Assembly (NCBI GenBank): GCA_024398965.1
Contig: JAKSIF010000002.1
Location: 1 to 64,000 of the forward strand
Source: Fibrobacter sp.
Lineage (GTDB): Bacteria; Fibrobacterota; Fibrobacteria; Fibrobacterales; Fibrobacteraceae
Length of the DNA stretch: 64,000 nucleotides
Direction: 5' to 3'
The notes below the pieces were generated by a model. The model saw only the letters and a list, made by a program, of their open reading frames with translations, searched no databases and was not told where the DNA came from. Shown one piece after another: positions 15,153 to 23,721 of the stretch; within the stretch, counting starts at the first letter, position 1; each line of letters starts with the position of its first letter. The position numbers were made by a program, and so were the translations under genes.

Positions 15153-15875
15153 TTACTCTAAAGTTTCAATGGAAATTTCACCTGCTTCCATACGGAGGTA
15201 GGTGAGTTTTTTTATCCAGTCACCGGGAGAGGCTACCACACCCTGATCCACATTCCAAGTTCCGGTAACGTGGTGGTGACCGATGACGCACAGGGAGCAA
15301 TCGTTTTTCTTCATGGTACGGTTGGCCCAGCCAAGATACTCGTCCATCTTGATAATACGGTTTTCTCCGTACTTGCGGCTATTGCGTCCAACAAAGCGTG
15401 CAAGGCCCATGCCCCAATCCGGATGAATCTGCTTGAACAGGAAACGGTTCAGGGGAAAATCCAGAATGCGACGGAATAGGCGATAGCCGAAGTCCGACTT
15501 GGCCACACCATCTCCATGGCGGAACAGAACCCTCTTCCCCTGGATTTCCAGCACGGTTTGCTTATGGACCTGCACACCAAGGCTTGTGGGGAAAAAATCC
15601 CCATAGGCAAAGTCATGGTTTCCCTGCAACAGATGAACCTGAACTCCCGACTCGACTAAATCAGCAAGAGCCCTGAAGAGATTGAAATGATTCCGGGTCA
15701 CATAGTAGCCGTACTCGTACCAGAATTCAAACAGGTCTCCTACAATAACCACGTGGGATGCAGCCCCCTTCCAGGACTTGAGAAGGGAAACAAGCTTTTC
15801 TTCGCGGTTCTTGATACATCCAGGAGGATCGATTCCCAGATGCGCATCACTGATGAAATAGGCAGGCAGTTCCAT
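15153..15875 (-). CDS. lpxH: UDP-2,3-diacylglucosamine diphosphatase LpxH
   Basis: LpxH hydrolyses UDP-2,3-diacylglucosamine to lipid X and UMP, the fourth step of lipid A synthesis, at the inner face of the inner membrane. The 240-residue product has the calcineurin-like metallophosphatase motifs in order: FISDAHLG (residue 7 on), GDLFEFWYE, QGNHD, RHGDG and GHHH. Length fits LpxH (240 in E. coli). The start at 15875 gives the family N-terminus; a TTG three codons upstream is less likely. The gene is divergent from a lipoprotein gene across only 34 bases. Its presence supports an LPS-bearing outer membrane. Confidence 0.9.
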   Translation of the reverse strand: MELPAYFISDAHLGIDPPGCIKNREEKLVSLLKSWKGAASHVVIVGDLFEFWYEYGYYVTRNHFNLFRALADLVESGVQVHLLQGNHDFAYGDFFPTSLGVQVHKQTVLEIQGKRVLFRHGDGVAKSDFGYRLFRRILDFPLNRFLFKQIHPDWGMGLARFVGRNSRKYGENRIIKMDEYLGWANRTMKKNDCSLCVIGHHHVTGTWNVDQGVVASPGDWIKKLTYLRMEAGEISIETLE

Positions 15876-15909
15876 GGCTGGCAATATAAATAATATTATC
15901 TTTTAGTAT
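15876..15909. promoter_or_regulatory. 34-base divergent promoter region, two leaderless starts
   Basis: The whole space between the lpxH ATG (minus) and the lipoprotein ATG (plus) is 34 bases. On the plus strand TATCTTTT (15897-15904) then AGTAT then ATG. On the minus strand TATATTGC (15888-15881) then CAGCC then ATG, a near match. Both spacers are five bases and neither gene has a Shine-Dalgarno. Any upstream recognition element must lie inside the opposite gene. Confidence 0.55.
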
Positions 15910-16488
15910 ATGAGTTTCCACAAGATATCTGCCCGCTTTTTGAAGGGTTTACTAGCAGCAGGAACGGCCATGGGTATTTCCGGCTGTTCAATGAACTTGA
16001 CCCGCGGAAATTTGGATAACGTTCCCAAGACAACGGAAAAGTACAGCTTTTTCGGGAGCATACCTCTTGTTATTGGAGACCAGTCCATCGAGCTTAGCCA
16101 GGATTTGCTGAGGGCTTATACCGCAGCAGCTAGCGCCGAGGCGTTCCCCAGGGAACGCTGCCGCGGGAACGCGGCCGTACAGGCCTCTGTCCAGCGGAAC
16201 GATTCCGGATCGGCCTGGTACCTCGGCGCCATGATACCTTTCTGGCCCGTCATGCCCGTAGACGAAACCTGGACCTACAAGCTTACTGCACGAATCTTCT
16301 GTGACGGCACCTTAGTAAAGCATGTTGAATTTACGGAACAGGAGCAGGTGAATGCAACCCTCTATGGCCGCCTTCGCAGCGACCTGGTGAACAGTGCCTC
16401 AGACGAAATGCACCGCAAGCTGGTGCAGCGACTGGCCTACGAACTGAGCGACCGTCCCGCCGACCAGAACAGCGTAAGCGACTACTAG
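15910..16488 (+). CDS. Small lipoprotein of unknown function
   Basis: The product is 192 residues with an N-terminal Arg/Lys, a hydrophobic run and lipobox ISGC at about residues 23-26. The mature part is compact, with RERCRGNAAV in the middle and a second hydrophobic stretch AWYLGAMIPFWPVMPV near residue 100. I do not recognise a family. It leads an operon with the rRNA methyltransferase genes: the next ATG follows after 10 bases. The pairing with translation genes is not an obvious functional link. Start choice rests on the TATCTTTT box five bases upstream. Confidence 0.75.
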   Translation: MSFHKISARFLKGLLAAGTAMGISGCSMNLTRGNLDNVPKTTEKYSFFGSIPLVIGDQSIELSQDLLRAYTAAASAEAFPRERCRGNAAVQASVQRNDSGSAWYLGAMIPFWPVMPVDETWTYKLTARIFCDGTLVKHVEFTEQEQVNATLYGRLRSDLVNSASDEMHRKLVQRLAYELSDRPADQNSVSDY

Positions 16489-16498
16489 CAGGGCAACC

Positions 16499-17260
16499 AT
16501 GGAATTCTTCGACTACTACTCGGAACTGTTCGGCGATCGTTGGCCAAACCTGCTGGAAGCCCTCAAGGGCGAAGGCAAGGCCATGGAACTGCAATTTGGC
16601 GAAGGTCTCGCTCCCTACTATCTGGACGAGGCTTCCGTATTCGCAGCCAACGCCCTGGGAGTAAATCCTGGAGACCAGGTCCTGGATATGTGCGCAGCAC
16701 CTGGCGGCAAGACCCTAGTTATCGCCTCCAAGCTTAAGGGCGAAGGCTCCCTTCAGAGTAACGACCGTTCCCCAGACCGTAGGAACCGTCTTCAGAAAGT
16801 AATCGACACGACCCTTCCCGAGGATTGGGCCAAAATCATTACTGTCTCGGGATACGATGGAATCAAGTTTGGCCTCCACAAAAAGGAATCCTACGACAAG
16901 ATTCTTCTGGACGCCCCCTGCTCTTCCGACAGGCATGTACTGAATTCTCCCGAGCATCTTAAAGTCTGGTCAGCCAAACGTGTCAAGCGCCTATCCGTAG
17001 AACAAGGCGCCCTGCTGGCCTCCGCCGTAGACGCACTTCGCCCTGGCGGAACCATCATATATGGTACCTGCGCCCTCTCCCCCATGGAAAATGACGACGT
17101 GGTCAAGAAGATTCTCAAGAAACGCCCTGCCATGAAATTCGTGGAAATCGAAGACCTTCTTCCGGGAGCAGACCGCACTGAATTCGGCGTCCATATCCTG
17201 CCGGACAACTCCGAGGGACGCGGCCCTATCTACTGCGCCAAACTGGTAAAACAAGCTTAA
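16499..17260 (+). CDS. NOP2/RsmB-family RNA m5C methyltransferase
   Basis: The product is 253 residues, the catalytic domain without the N-terminal NusB-like or C-terminal PUA parts of RsmB or RsmF. The SAM motif DMCAAPGGKT is at about residues 62-71. The family has two Cys: here they are in DAPCSS (release of product) and GTCALSPMEND (nucleophile on cytosine C6). The SSDRHVLN loop after DAPC resembles mitochondrial NSUN4, which modifies small-subunit rRNA, so a 16S rRNA target is plausible but not shown. It sits in one operon with rsmI, also a 16S rRNA methylase. Confidence 0.88.
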   Translation: MEFFDYYSELFGDRWPNLLEALKGEGKAMELQFGEGLAPYYLDEASVFAANALGVNPGDQVLDMCAAPGGKTLVIASKLKGEGSLQSNDRSPDRRNRLQKVIDTTLPEDWAKIITVSGYDGIKFGLHKKESYDKILLDAPCSSDRHVLNSPEHLKVWSAKRVKRLSVEQGALLASAVDALRPGGTIIYGTCALSPMENDDVVKKILKKRPAMKFVEIEDLLPGADRTEFGVHILPDNSEGRGPIYCAKLVKQA

Positions 17261-17274
17261 TGCATTAATTGAAT

Positions 17275-17961
17275 ATGGCAAACACACTCTACATTGTTGC
17301 AACCCCTATCGGGAACATGGAAGACATCACCTACCGTGCGGTTCGCATCCTCAAGGAAGTTCCGCTGGTTTTGGCCGAAGACACAAGGCACTCCCGCCTT
17401 CTGTTTGACGCCTACAACATTTCCACCCCCATGGAAGCCTACCATGACTTCAACAAGGAAAAGGTGACCCCCAAGTATGTAGAGTTCCTCAAGAACCAAG
17501 GCGATATCGCCCTCATTAGCGACGCAGGCACTCCGGGCGTTGCAGACCCGGCTTTCAACTTGGTCAGGGAATGCGTTAGAGAAGGAATTGACGTTCGCGC
17601 CGTTCCCGGCCCCTGCGCCATGATTACCGCCCTTGTAAGCAGCGGCATGCCAACAGACCACTTCACCTTCCAGTACTTTTCCCCCAAGAAAAGCGCCCAG
17701 CGAATCCACTTGCTTGAAAAGCTGAAAGATGAGGAAGCTACCCAGATCTTCTACGCAAGTCCTCACAACATTGACAAGTTCGTTGAGGAAATCAAGCTTG
17801 TCTTTGGAGATATAAAAATCGCCTTGATGCGAGAGTTGACAAAGAAATTCGAGGAACACCTGATTGGGACCCCAACCGAAATCTCCGCCCACTTCAAGAG
17901 CCATCCTCCCAAAGGAGAATTCGTCTTGATTTTCAATCCCCAGGACAAGAGCGGCCTATAA
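17275..17961 (+). CDS. rsmI: 16S rRNA (cytidine1402-2'-O)-methyltransferase RsmI
   Basis: RsmI uses SAM to methylate the 2'-OH of C1402 in the decoding centre of 16S rRNA. The 228-residue product has the tetrapyrrole-methylase fold marks: VATPIGNMEDIT at the N-terminus, AEDTRHSRLL, ALISDAGTPGVADP, VPGPCAMITAL and FYASPHN. E. coli RsmI is 286 residues, so this one is shorter and ends at EFVLIFNP without the small C-terminal domain. I start at the ATG 17275; an upstream TTG is in frame. It follows the m5C methylase gene by 14 bases. Confidence 0.93.
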   Translation: MANTLYIVATPIGNMEDITYRAVRILKEVPLVLAEDTRHSRLLFDAYNISTPMEAYHDFNKEKVTPKYVEFLKNQGDIALISDAGTPGVADPAFNLVRECVREGIDVRAVPGPCAMITALVSSGMPTDHFTFQYFSPKKSAQRIHLLEKLKDEEATQIFYASPHNIDKFVEEIKLVFGDIKIALMRELTKKFEEHLIGTPTEISAHFKSHPPKGEFVLIFNPQDKSGL

Positions 17962-18004
17962 TCAGCCTGTCAAGGATTTCGACTTCTGTGCTACGAGAGT
18001 TTTA

Positions 18005-19945
18005 ATGTTTGTTGAACGAATAAAAACGCTTCCTAAGATTTATTGGATCTATACGGCAGTCATTCTGCTGGCAGAGATTATCGTATTTACCCAACGTCCC
18101 AATGAGCCCGGGCTTTATGAGTTCACACCTCAATTCATTCCCTTCGCACTAGCCCTACCCTTCCTGGCAATCAAGGCTATCCGCCAGAATTTTTCCCGCT
18201 GGATCAATACTTACAGCATTCTTGCATTTCTGCATCTTGCCATCGACTACAATACAGCAGACTTCAACGGAGCGGGACACGCCGGGCTTTACCAAATAGC
18301 AATTACCTTCCTCCCGGTAGGGCTATTCTGGATTGGGCTCTTTATCCGTTGGAATATTAGGCGAATCAAGGAAAAGGATTCTCGCGTAGCCTTGGCACTT
18401 TGCGCCATTTCCTGGGGACTTTACGCCTTTGCATTCCCGCCAATGCCCTTGGGACCGGCTGCCTTATTACTATTAGTACCCTGGTTCATGGTCATGAACC
18501 GATACGGAAGGCAGCAGGCTCTTTTTGCCACCTTCTGGTCTGGCATGCTGTACAACAGTATCAACTATTACTGGATCTACAACGTAATGCATGTGGAAAC
18601 GGCCCCCTCGGGACTAATCCTCTTTGGCCTATTCCTGCTTATCGCCTACTTCAGCGCCTATAACGTTTTTGCTGCGTTCATCTATTCCGTCGCAAAGGAT
18701 ATCAAGTTCAAGGGGATCCGTCCCCTGTTCATTCTGTTCCCGCTGTTCTATGCAGGCCTTGAAATGACCCGTACCCGCGGGGACTTCAGCTTTCCTTGGA
18801 GCCATGTAGGATACGTCTTCGGAAACCATCTCGAACTACTGCAAATGCTGCCCTGGATTGGCATCTTTGGTTACAGCATTTTAATCATAGCTTCGAACCA
18901 GGCTGTAGCGAACACCCTATGCAAGGCTGCCTCTTACAAAAAAGCAATTCCCGTCCTCGCTATCCCTGCGATTATCTTCGTCGTTTTACTGGTGCAGGGA
19001 TCCATCGTTCTTTCCGCTCCCGAGGCAGCACCGTTCTACAATGACGAAGCCAAGGAAAATCCATCCGTAGCACTTGTTCAGCCCAGCATTGCCCAGGGCG
19101 CCAAGTGGAGCAAGGACCGTTTTGATTCCATCGTCACAAAAACCTTTGGAATGACCAAACTTGCCGACAAAAATACAGACTTGCTTGTCCTGGCAGAAAC
19201 CGCCATCCCCGACCACATTCGTAGACAACCCGAAGTCATTCGGAAACTTCAATACATGGCGGATTCCCGCAAGACCCGTATCCTGACGGGTGCGCTAGAC
19301 TTCAAGAGAAACAAGCCCGGTTCCATCCGCAAGTATGATATCTACAACGCGTCTTTCCTGTTCGTCCCCGGTGGGCAGGCTCATTACCAACGTTACATCA
19401 AGAAGCACCTGGTTCCCTTTAGTGAACGCATTCCTTTTGATGACATCTTCCCCATCTTGAACTATGTGGACCTAGGTGAAGGAGATTTCGTTCCCGGCAA
19501 GGAAACTCCGGTCTATCCGCCCTACAACTGGACTCCGTACATCTGTTACGACGCCATCTTTGGAGATCTTATCCGCGAGGCTATCCGCGCAGGTTCCCGT
19601 ATGATGGTAAACATTACCAACGACGGTTGGTTCGGCAGAAGCACCGCTCCCTACCAGCATCTCAATCTCGTTCGTTACCGCGCCATCGAAAACGGCATGC
19701 CCACGGCCCGACTCGCCAACTCCGGCGTATCCGCCTTCATAGACCAGTACGGACATTTCGACAAGAATACGGAAATCTTCACTGACGCCGTAATACAAAG
19801 AAAGATGCCCCTCAAGACCAGGGACACCCTCTATTCACACATCGGCGATTCAGTTGAAACAGCCTTGCTTTGGTTTTTCCTCTTCTACCTAATTGCCTGT
19901 GCAGGATTCACGATAGTCTTGCGCAAGGTTAAAGCAGAAGCATAG
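18005..19945 (+). CDS. lnt: Apolipoprotein N-acyltransferase Lnt, extended N-terminus
   Basis: Lnt adds the third acyl chain to the N-terminal Cys of lipoproteins on the periplasmic side of the inner membrane. The 646-residue product has a membrane domain and a nitrilase domain. The catalytic triad is visible as E398 (LAETAIP), K466 (YIKKHLVPFSE) and C514 (ICYD). E. coli Lnt has 512 residues; the extra 130 or so are at the N-terminus and carry four or so additional hydrophobic segments before the usual WGLYAFAFPPMPLGPAALL. The gene fits a genome rich in lipoproteins. Its last 17 bases overlap the convergent hydrolase-like gene. Confidence 0.93.
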   Translation: MFVERIKTLPKIYWIYTAVILLAEIIVFTQRPNEPGLYEFTPQFIPFALALPFLAIKAIRQNFSRWINTYSILAFLHLAIDYNTADFNGAGHAGLYQIAITFLPVGLFWIGLFIRWNIRRIKEKDSRVALALCAISWGLYAFAFPPMPLGPAALLLLVPWFMVMNRYGRQQALFATFWSGMLYNSINYYWIYNVMHVETAPSGLILFGLFLLIAYFSAYNVFAAFIYSVAKDIKFKGIRPLFILFPLFYAGLEMTRTRGDFSFPWSHVGYVFGNHLELLQMLPWIGIFGYSILIIASNQAVANTLCKAASYKKAIPVLAIPAIIFVVLLVQGSIVLSAPEAAPFYNDEAKENPSVALVQPSIAQGAKWSKDRFDSIVTKTFGMTKLADKNTDLLVLAETAIPDHIRRQPEVIRKLQYMADSRKTRILTGALDFKRNKPGSIRKYDIYNASFLFVPGGQAHYQRYIKKHLVPFSERIPFDDIFPILNYVDLGEGDFVPGKETPVYPPYNWTPYICYDAIFGDLIREAIRAGSRMMVNITNDGWFGRSTAPYQHLNLVRYRAIENGMPTARLANSGVSAFIDQYGHFDKNTEIFTDAVIQRKMPLKTRDTLYSHIGDSVETALLWFFLFYLIACAGFTIVLRKVKAEA

Positions 19946-20564
19946 GCGGCCAGTGGCCAGCCTTGGGGCGTTCCTTAAATTCCGCGCCCGTCAGGAAGTC
20001 TTTCAAGACCAAGGTCATGGCAGGCTTGATTGCCTGATCCATTCGGCCGAATATCACCTTGACATCATTGCATTCTATTTCCGTTTCAATGCGATTCTTT
20101 GCAAGATAATACAAGCCGTCACTCAGCGACTTCGGCGACATCTTTTTCGCGCATTTAAACCATTCTTCCTGCCATTCTCCGAATTCCTCTTCGTATTGTT
20201 CCATAAAGGCATTCAAGGATGGATCAACCGTGGTCAAAGTCTGGTGTGCTATAAACTGAAGATTCTGTTCAGTCCAGCTACCGTCCTCATCGCAAAAATC
20301 GGCAAAGGGCGAAAGCAAAATCCACTTCTGGCCTTTCGGTCGTTTATCTGCATTGTTTAAAAGGACAAACGCACCCATGCCCCAGCCCACAATCGTAGAA
20401 GCCTCAGCAAGGCCAGGCAAGTCAAAAATCTTATCCAGGTAGGACGCCATTTTTTCGTAGGGAACAAAGGTATGATCCGCCTCTGGACAGGCGTTAATCA
20501 AATCGTCTTCCCAAAGAGCCATGTCAGAAGCCCAATCAGGCAACCAATACCATTTTTCATCCAT
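19929..20564 (-). CDS. BioH/BioG-like alpha/beta-hydrolase fold protein with Gly at the nucleophile position
   Basis: The product is 211 residues, small for the fold. The opening WYWLPDWASDMALWED and the elbow IVGWGMGAF correspond to BioH/BioG-type hydrolases, where the elbow reads GWSMGG or GWSLGG. Here the Ser codon is GGC (Gly62). The acid (FGRMDQAIKP) and the His (KAGHWPP) of the triad are kept. A relation to pimeloyl-ACP esterase is possible from the fold, but hydrolysis by the usual route would be lost. GAGG lies before the ATG. It is divergent from the 20726 operon. Confidence 0.75.
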   Translation of the reverse strand: MDEKWYWLPDWASDMALWEDDLINACPEADHTFVPYEKMASYLDKIFDLPGLAEASTIVGWGMGAFVLLNNADKRPKGQKWILLSPFADFCDEDGSWTEQNLQFIAHQTLTTVDPSLNAFMEQYEEEFGEWQEEWFKCAKKMSPKSLSDGLYYLAKNRIETEIECNDVKVIFGRMDQAIKPAMTLVLKDFLTGAEFKERPKAGHWPPMLLL

Positions 20565-20708
20565 ACAAGCCTCTTATAAGATCAAATTATCAAACTCTTT
20601 CAATTTTTAAATATATAGAGTTTTTTTTAAATGGAACCGTTGCGACTAAAAAAACATTTTGTCACGTGTTTTTATCACATTTCTGTTGACCATCAATCCT
20701 TGATTAGA

Positions 20709-20725
20709 TAACTTTATCCATAGAT
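20709..20725 (+). promoter_or_regulatory. TAnnTTT promoter box of the LemA-type operon
   Basis: TAACTTTA at 20709-20716 lies nine bases before the ATG at 20726. There is no Shine-Dalgarno. This would give a leader of at most four bases. Confidence 0.5.
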
Positions 20726-21697
20726 ATGATGTACCCGAAGTTTTTGTTTTGCAGCCTTGTAGCAATGGTCCTTGGTGCCTGCTCCAGCACCCAACCGGCA
20801 TCCAATGCCGACGCCACCAGAAGTAAGGCATACGATAAATACGACCAATTGAACCCTGATAGGGCTAGCGCCACTCAGTTCAAGTCGGAATATTCCAATC
20901 AAAAACAAGTCCAGGATGCATCCAGCACAAACTTTCCTCGCCCCGTCATTATGGTGCAGCCAAACGACGGCACCTCGGGTTTGACATCCATCCAACTCAC
21001 CCAAAGCAATCCCTATACCAGGGCAACTCTCGATGGAATCAACGAATACTTGACCAAAAAATCCTATGATGTCAAGTATCTAGAAGGCTCTTCCGATGTT
21101 GACAACATCATCAAGATGCAAAACGACATTGCAGGAACAGACGAAGACCTTGCCTATTTGGCAAGTCTTGCCCTTAACGCAGACATTTACATCAAGTTTT
21201 CCGGTTATGCAGATAAGAACGGGTTCATCATCGTGGACCTGAATGCATACGAATCTTCTACAGCAAGGCTGCTTGGAACCAAGTCAGGAACTGTAGATTC
21301 CCAAGGGCGGCTGTCTCCAAACGACATCAAGGCGAATTTCCAAACTGCGGCAAAGAAGGCCATGAGCGGTCTTGAAGAAATCATCTCTAAATACTGGATA
21401 GAAGATCAAAAGCTCGGCGTTCAATACAAAGCAGTCATTAATCTTAAAGGCGATTACTCCGACAGCCAGCTAGAAGACTTACAGGAAGCCATTTCCCAGA
21501 ATTTGAAAGCGGTTTTCAACAAGGTAAAGGTCAATACCATGACCGACAAGACTGTTGATTTGCAAATCTATGCCGATCCGCAAAAATTTGAGGATGTCCA
21601 GGACGTGTACAGTGCTATTCGCAACACACTCAAGCCTCTGGCCGAAACCAAGAAAATTAACATCACGAAAAAATTGATTATCATGAACGTTCAATAG
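20726..21697 (+). CDS. DUF6175-like lipoprotein
   Basis: The product is 323 residues with lipobox LGAC near residue 19. RPVIMVQPND followed by a variable stretch, NPYTRATLDGINEYLTKKSYDVKYLEG and LNADIYIKFSG resembles the DUF6175 proteins of Bacteroidetes, and is broadly like periplasmic FlgT/LPP20-type folds. The C-terminal half (VQYKAVINLKG...DLQIYADPQ) looks like a second domain of the same alpha/beta type. It heads a six-gene operon and is followed by another envelope protein after three bases. Function unknown. Confidence 0.75.
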   Translation: MMYPKFLFCSLVAMVLGACSSTQPASNADATRSKAYDKYDQLNPDRASATQFKSEYSNQKQVQDASSTNFPRPVIMVQPNDGTSGLTSIQLTQSNPYTRATLDGINEYLTKKSYDVKYLEGSSDVDNIIKMQNDIAGTDEDLAYLASLALNADIYIKFSGYADKNGFIIVDLNAYESSTARLLGTKSGTVDSQGRLSPNDIKANFQTAAKKAMSGLEEIISKYWIEDQKLGVQYKAVINLKGDYSDSQLEDLQEAISQNLKAVFNKVKVNTMTDKTVDLQIYADPQKFEDVQDVYSAIRNTLKPLAETKKINITKKLIIMNVQ

Positions 21698-21700
21698 AAA

Positions 21701-22927
21701 ATGATGAAGATTATTACACTCCCCACCATCATCCTTGCGACAATCTTATCAGCCCAGGCTCAAGCGGGTCGTGTAATAACATATACTGCAACCTCCAGCA
21801 TTTCTCAAGAAGAGGCAAATAATTCAGCTGTAGCAGGAGTTGCCAAGCAGATTTCTACTCAGGTTTCCACAACCCAGGTTCTCAAGAAAGAGAGCATTAC
21901 TGTTGACGGCAAGGAAACTCTTGTTGAAACATACAAGGCTCAGAATAATTTAACAAGCGACTTAAAGCTAAACGGGGTGAAGATTACTCCCGGCAAAAAA
22001 GACGGCAATGTTTTTTCCGCAACAGCAACATTGGATCTTGACGATTTCACTGCTGACATCCAGTTCAAAATGAACACCGAAAAACAGGAACTAAGCAAGG
22101 CTGAAAAAAACATACAAGAATCGATCGCAACCCGCCATTATGCAGACGCAGCAAGAACATTGGACTTGGCAAAGCCTCGTGTAGCAACCTACGAAAAGCT
22201 CCTACAGCAGCTTGCACAAGTATACCCCATTAACGAGACGCATCGTCTTAAGTCTAGACTTCCTGAATTGGAAAAATCCTTGATCCAGGAACTTTCCAGG
22301 ATATCCTTTGCTGAACAAAAAAACACAAGCACCGAAACGCCTTCATGGCAGATCCTTGTTAGCGACAGCCAAGGACCATTGCCAGAATTTCCTGTTGTCG
22401 TTCACAAGGGCCGAGAGACATTAACCACCTCAAAAACCGACATGGAAGGCTATGTACAAGTTCAGCTAAAAAAAGCAAACCTTGAGGAGGAGCCTTTCGT
22501 CTTCTACATTGAACCGGACCTGCCTTTAGCCATACTAAGACAAGCCAGACTGCAAAGAAAATTAGAAGTTCAATATTCCGTCACTCGAAAGGAATGCCTC
22601 ATTCAGATGAAATGCTCTGAGAACGAGGACATCTGCAATTCAATCAAGGAATCTCTTTCCAAGAAATCGATCATGGCCATTGGCGAACGCAGTGATGCGG
22701 CCCCCCTCATCAATTTTGGAATATCCGCTGAACAAAAGAACTCCCTGAACTCAGGGAACACCGCCTTAGTTTCTTACGACGTAACCATTTCCATGAGAGG
22801 AAACAACATTGCCACAAGCACAAACGTTCGTTCCGTAGGAAAATCCAGGGACGAGGCTATTGTCAAGGCTATTCAAAAAGCCGATTTCACCAAACTGAAG
22901 AAAATGCTGGAGTCACACTGCAAATAA
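21701..22927 (+). CDS. LPP20-like exported protein
   Basis: The product is 408 residues with a signal peptide ending AQAQAG. The N-terminal domain begins ITYTATSSISQEEANNSAVAGVAKQISTQV, a pattern shared with LPP20 domains: a strand, then a helix carrying a VAxQIS-type motif. A helical middle (about 135-205) and an Ig-like segment (SWQILVSDSQGPLPEFPV...TDMEGYVQV) follow, then a C-terminal alpha/beta region with four Cys. Two adjacent ATGs (21701, 21704) are possible starts. Its stop overlaps the start of the next gene (TAATG). Function unknown; probably cooperates with the preceding lipoprotein. Confidence 0.75.
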   Translation: MMKIITLPTIILATILSAQAQAGRVITYTATSSISQEEANNSAVAGVAKQISTQVSTTQVLKKESITVDGKETLVETYKAQNNLTSDLKLNGVKITPGKKDGNVFSATATLDLDDFTADIQFKMNTEKQELSKAEKNIQESIATRHYADAARTLDLAKPRVATYEKLLQQLAQVYPINETHRLKSRLPELEKSLIQELSRISFAEQKNTSTETPSWQILVSDSQGPLPEFPVVVHKGRETLTTSKTDMEGYVQVQLKKANLEEEPFVFYIEPDLPLAILRQARLQRKLEVQYSVTRKECLIQMKCSENEDICNSIKESLSKKSIMAIGERSDAAPLINFGISAEQKNSLNSGNTALVSYDVTISMRGNNIATSTNVRSVGKSRDEAIVKAIQKADFTKLKKMLESHCK

Positions 22928-23709
22928 TGTTTGGCAAAAAAAGAAATATCGTACTTTTGCTCCTAGGGCTTACACTAGCACTGGTAACTTCCGCCTGGGC
23001 GATAGCCACCCCAGCGCGCCCTGTCAACAGCTATGTCTTTGACGAAGACCATTTGATGACAGCCCAGGAAATCAAGCTATTCAACACCATATCCGAGGAA
23101 CTGTACCGAAAGACGGGCGTTGCTATTGCGTGTGCGCTAATGCACGACATCGGGCACAACGACTATAGAAGCTATGCACTGCAGGTAGCAGAAAGTTGGG
23201 GCGTTGGCGGCAAGTCTAACGAAGGCATACTCATCTTCGCAAGCATCAAGCAACGCCGTCGAAGCGTCGAAGTAGGCTACGGAGCTGAAGGCTACCTTCC
23301 CGACGCCTTGGTAGAGCGATTGCAACAGCAGACCATTGTTCCCGCCTTCCGACTGCAAAAGTATGGCGATGGTGTTGTACGCCTGGCATGGGCCATTGCT
23401 CAAGTCACTGCTAAAGAAAAAAACGTCACCCTTGAAATCAACGACGAGCAGTTCCAGGAAGAACAGGGCGCACCTCCCCAGATGTTCCTCTTCGTGATGT
23501 TCGTCTTCTTCCTCGTCATGATGGCTAAGTTCAGCGGAGGCCGCGGTAATGGCTGTCTTTGGTTCATGCTGGGTAACGCCATCGGCAGATCCAGCAGGCA
23601 CAATGACCGCGGTGGATTCGGCGGTGGTTTTGGAGGAGGCCGCGGCGGTTTCGGTGGAGGTTTCGGTGGAGGAAGCTTTGGCGGAGGCGGCTCCGGCGGC
23701 AGTTGGTAA
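22927..23709 (+). CDS. TPM-domain protein (YgcG-like) with Gly-rich tail
   Basis: The product is 260 residues. A signal peptide or anchor (residues about 8-26) precedes a TPM domain: SYVFDEDHLMTAQEI, TGVAIACALMHDI, EGILIFASIKQRRRSVEVGYGAEGYLPD are its standard marks. A transmembrane segment MFLFVMFVFFLVMM (about 190) is followed by a tail of GGFGGG repeats ending SGGSW. TPM proteins are often encoded next to LemA, as here. The biochemical role of bacterial YgcG-type TPM proteins is not settled. Confidence 0.88.
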   Translation: MFGKKRNIVLLLLGLTLALVTSAWAIATPARPVNSYVFDEDHLMTAQEIKLFNTISEELYRKTGVAIACALMHDIGHNDYRSYALQVAESWGVGGKSNEGILIFASIKQRRRSVEVGYGAEGYLPDALVERLQQQTIVPAFRLQKYGDGVVRLAWAIAQVTAKEKNVTLEINDEQFQEEQGAPPQMFLFVMFVFFLVMMAKFSGGRGNGCLWFMLGNAIGRSSRHNDRGGFGGGFGGGRGGFGGGFGGGSFGGGGSGGSW

Positions 23710-23721
23710 AAGGATTTGTAT

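Noticed and set aside
23600-23705. Repeated GGTGGA-like DNA in the TPM gene as a mobile or satellite repeat
   Set aside because: It is in frame and encodes the Gly-rich tail common in TPM-domain proteins.
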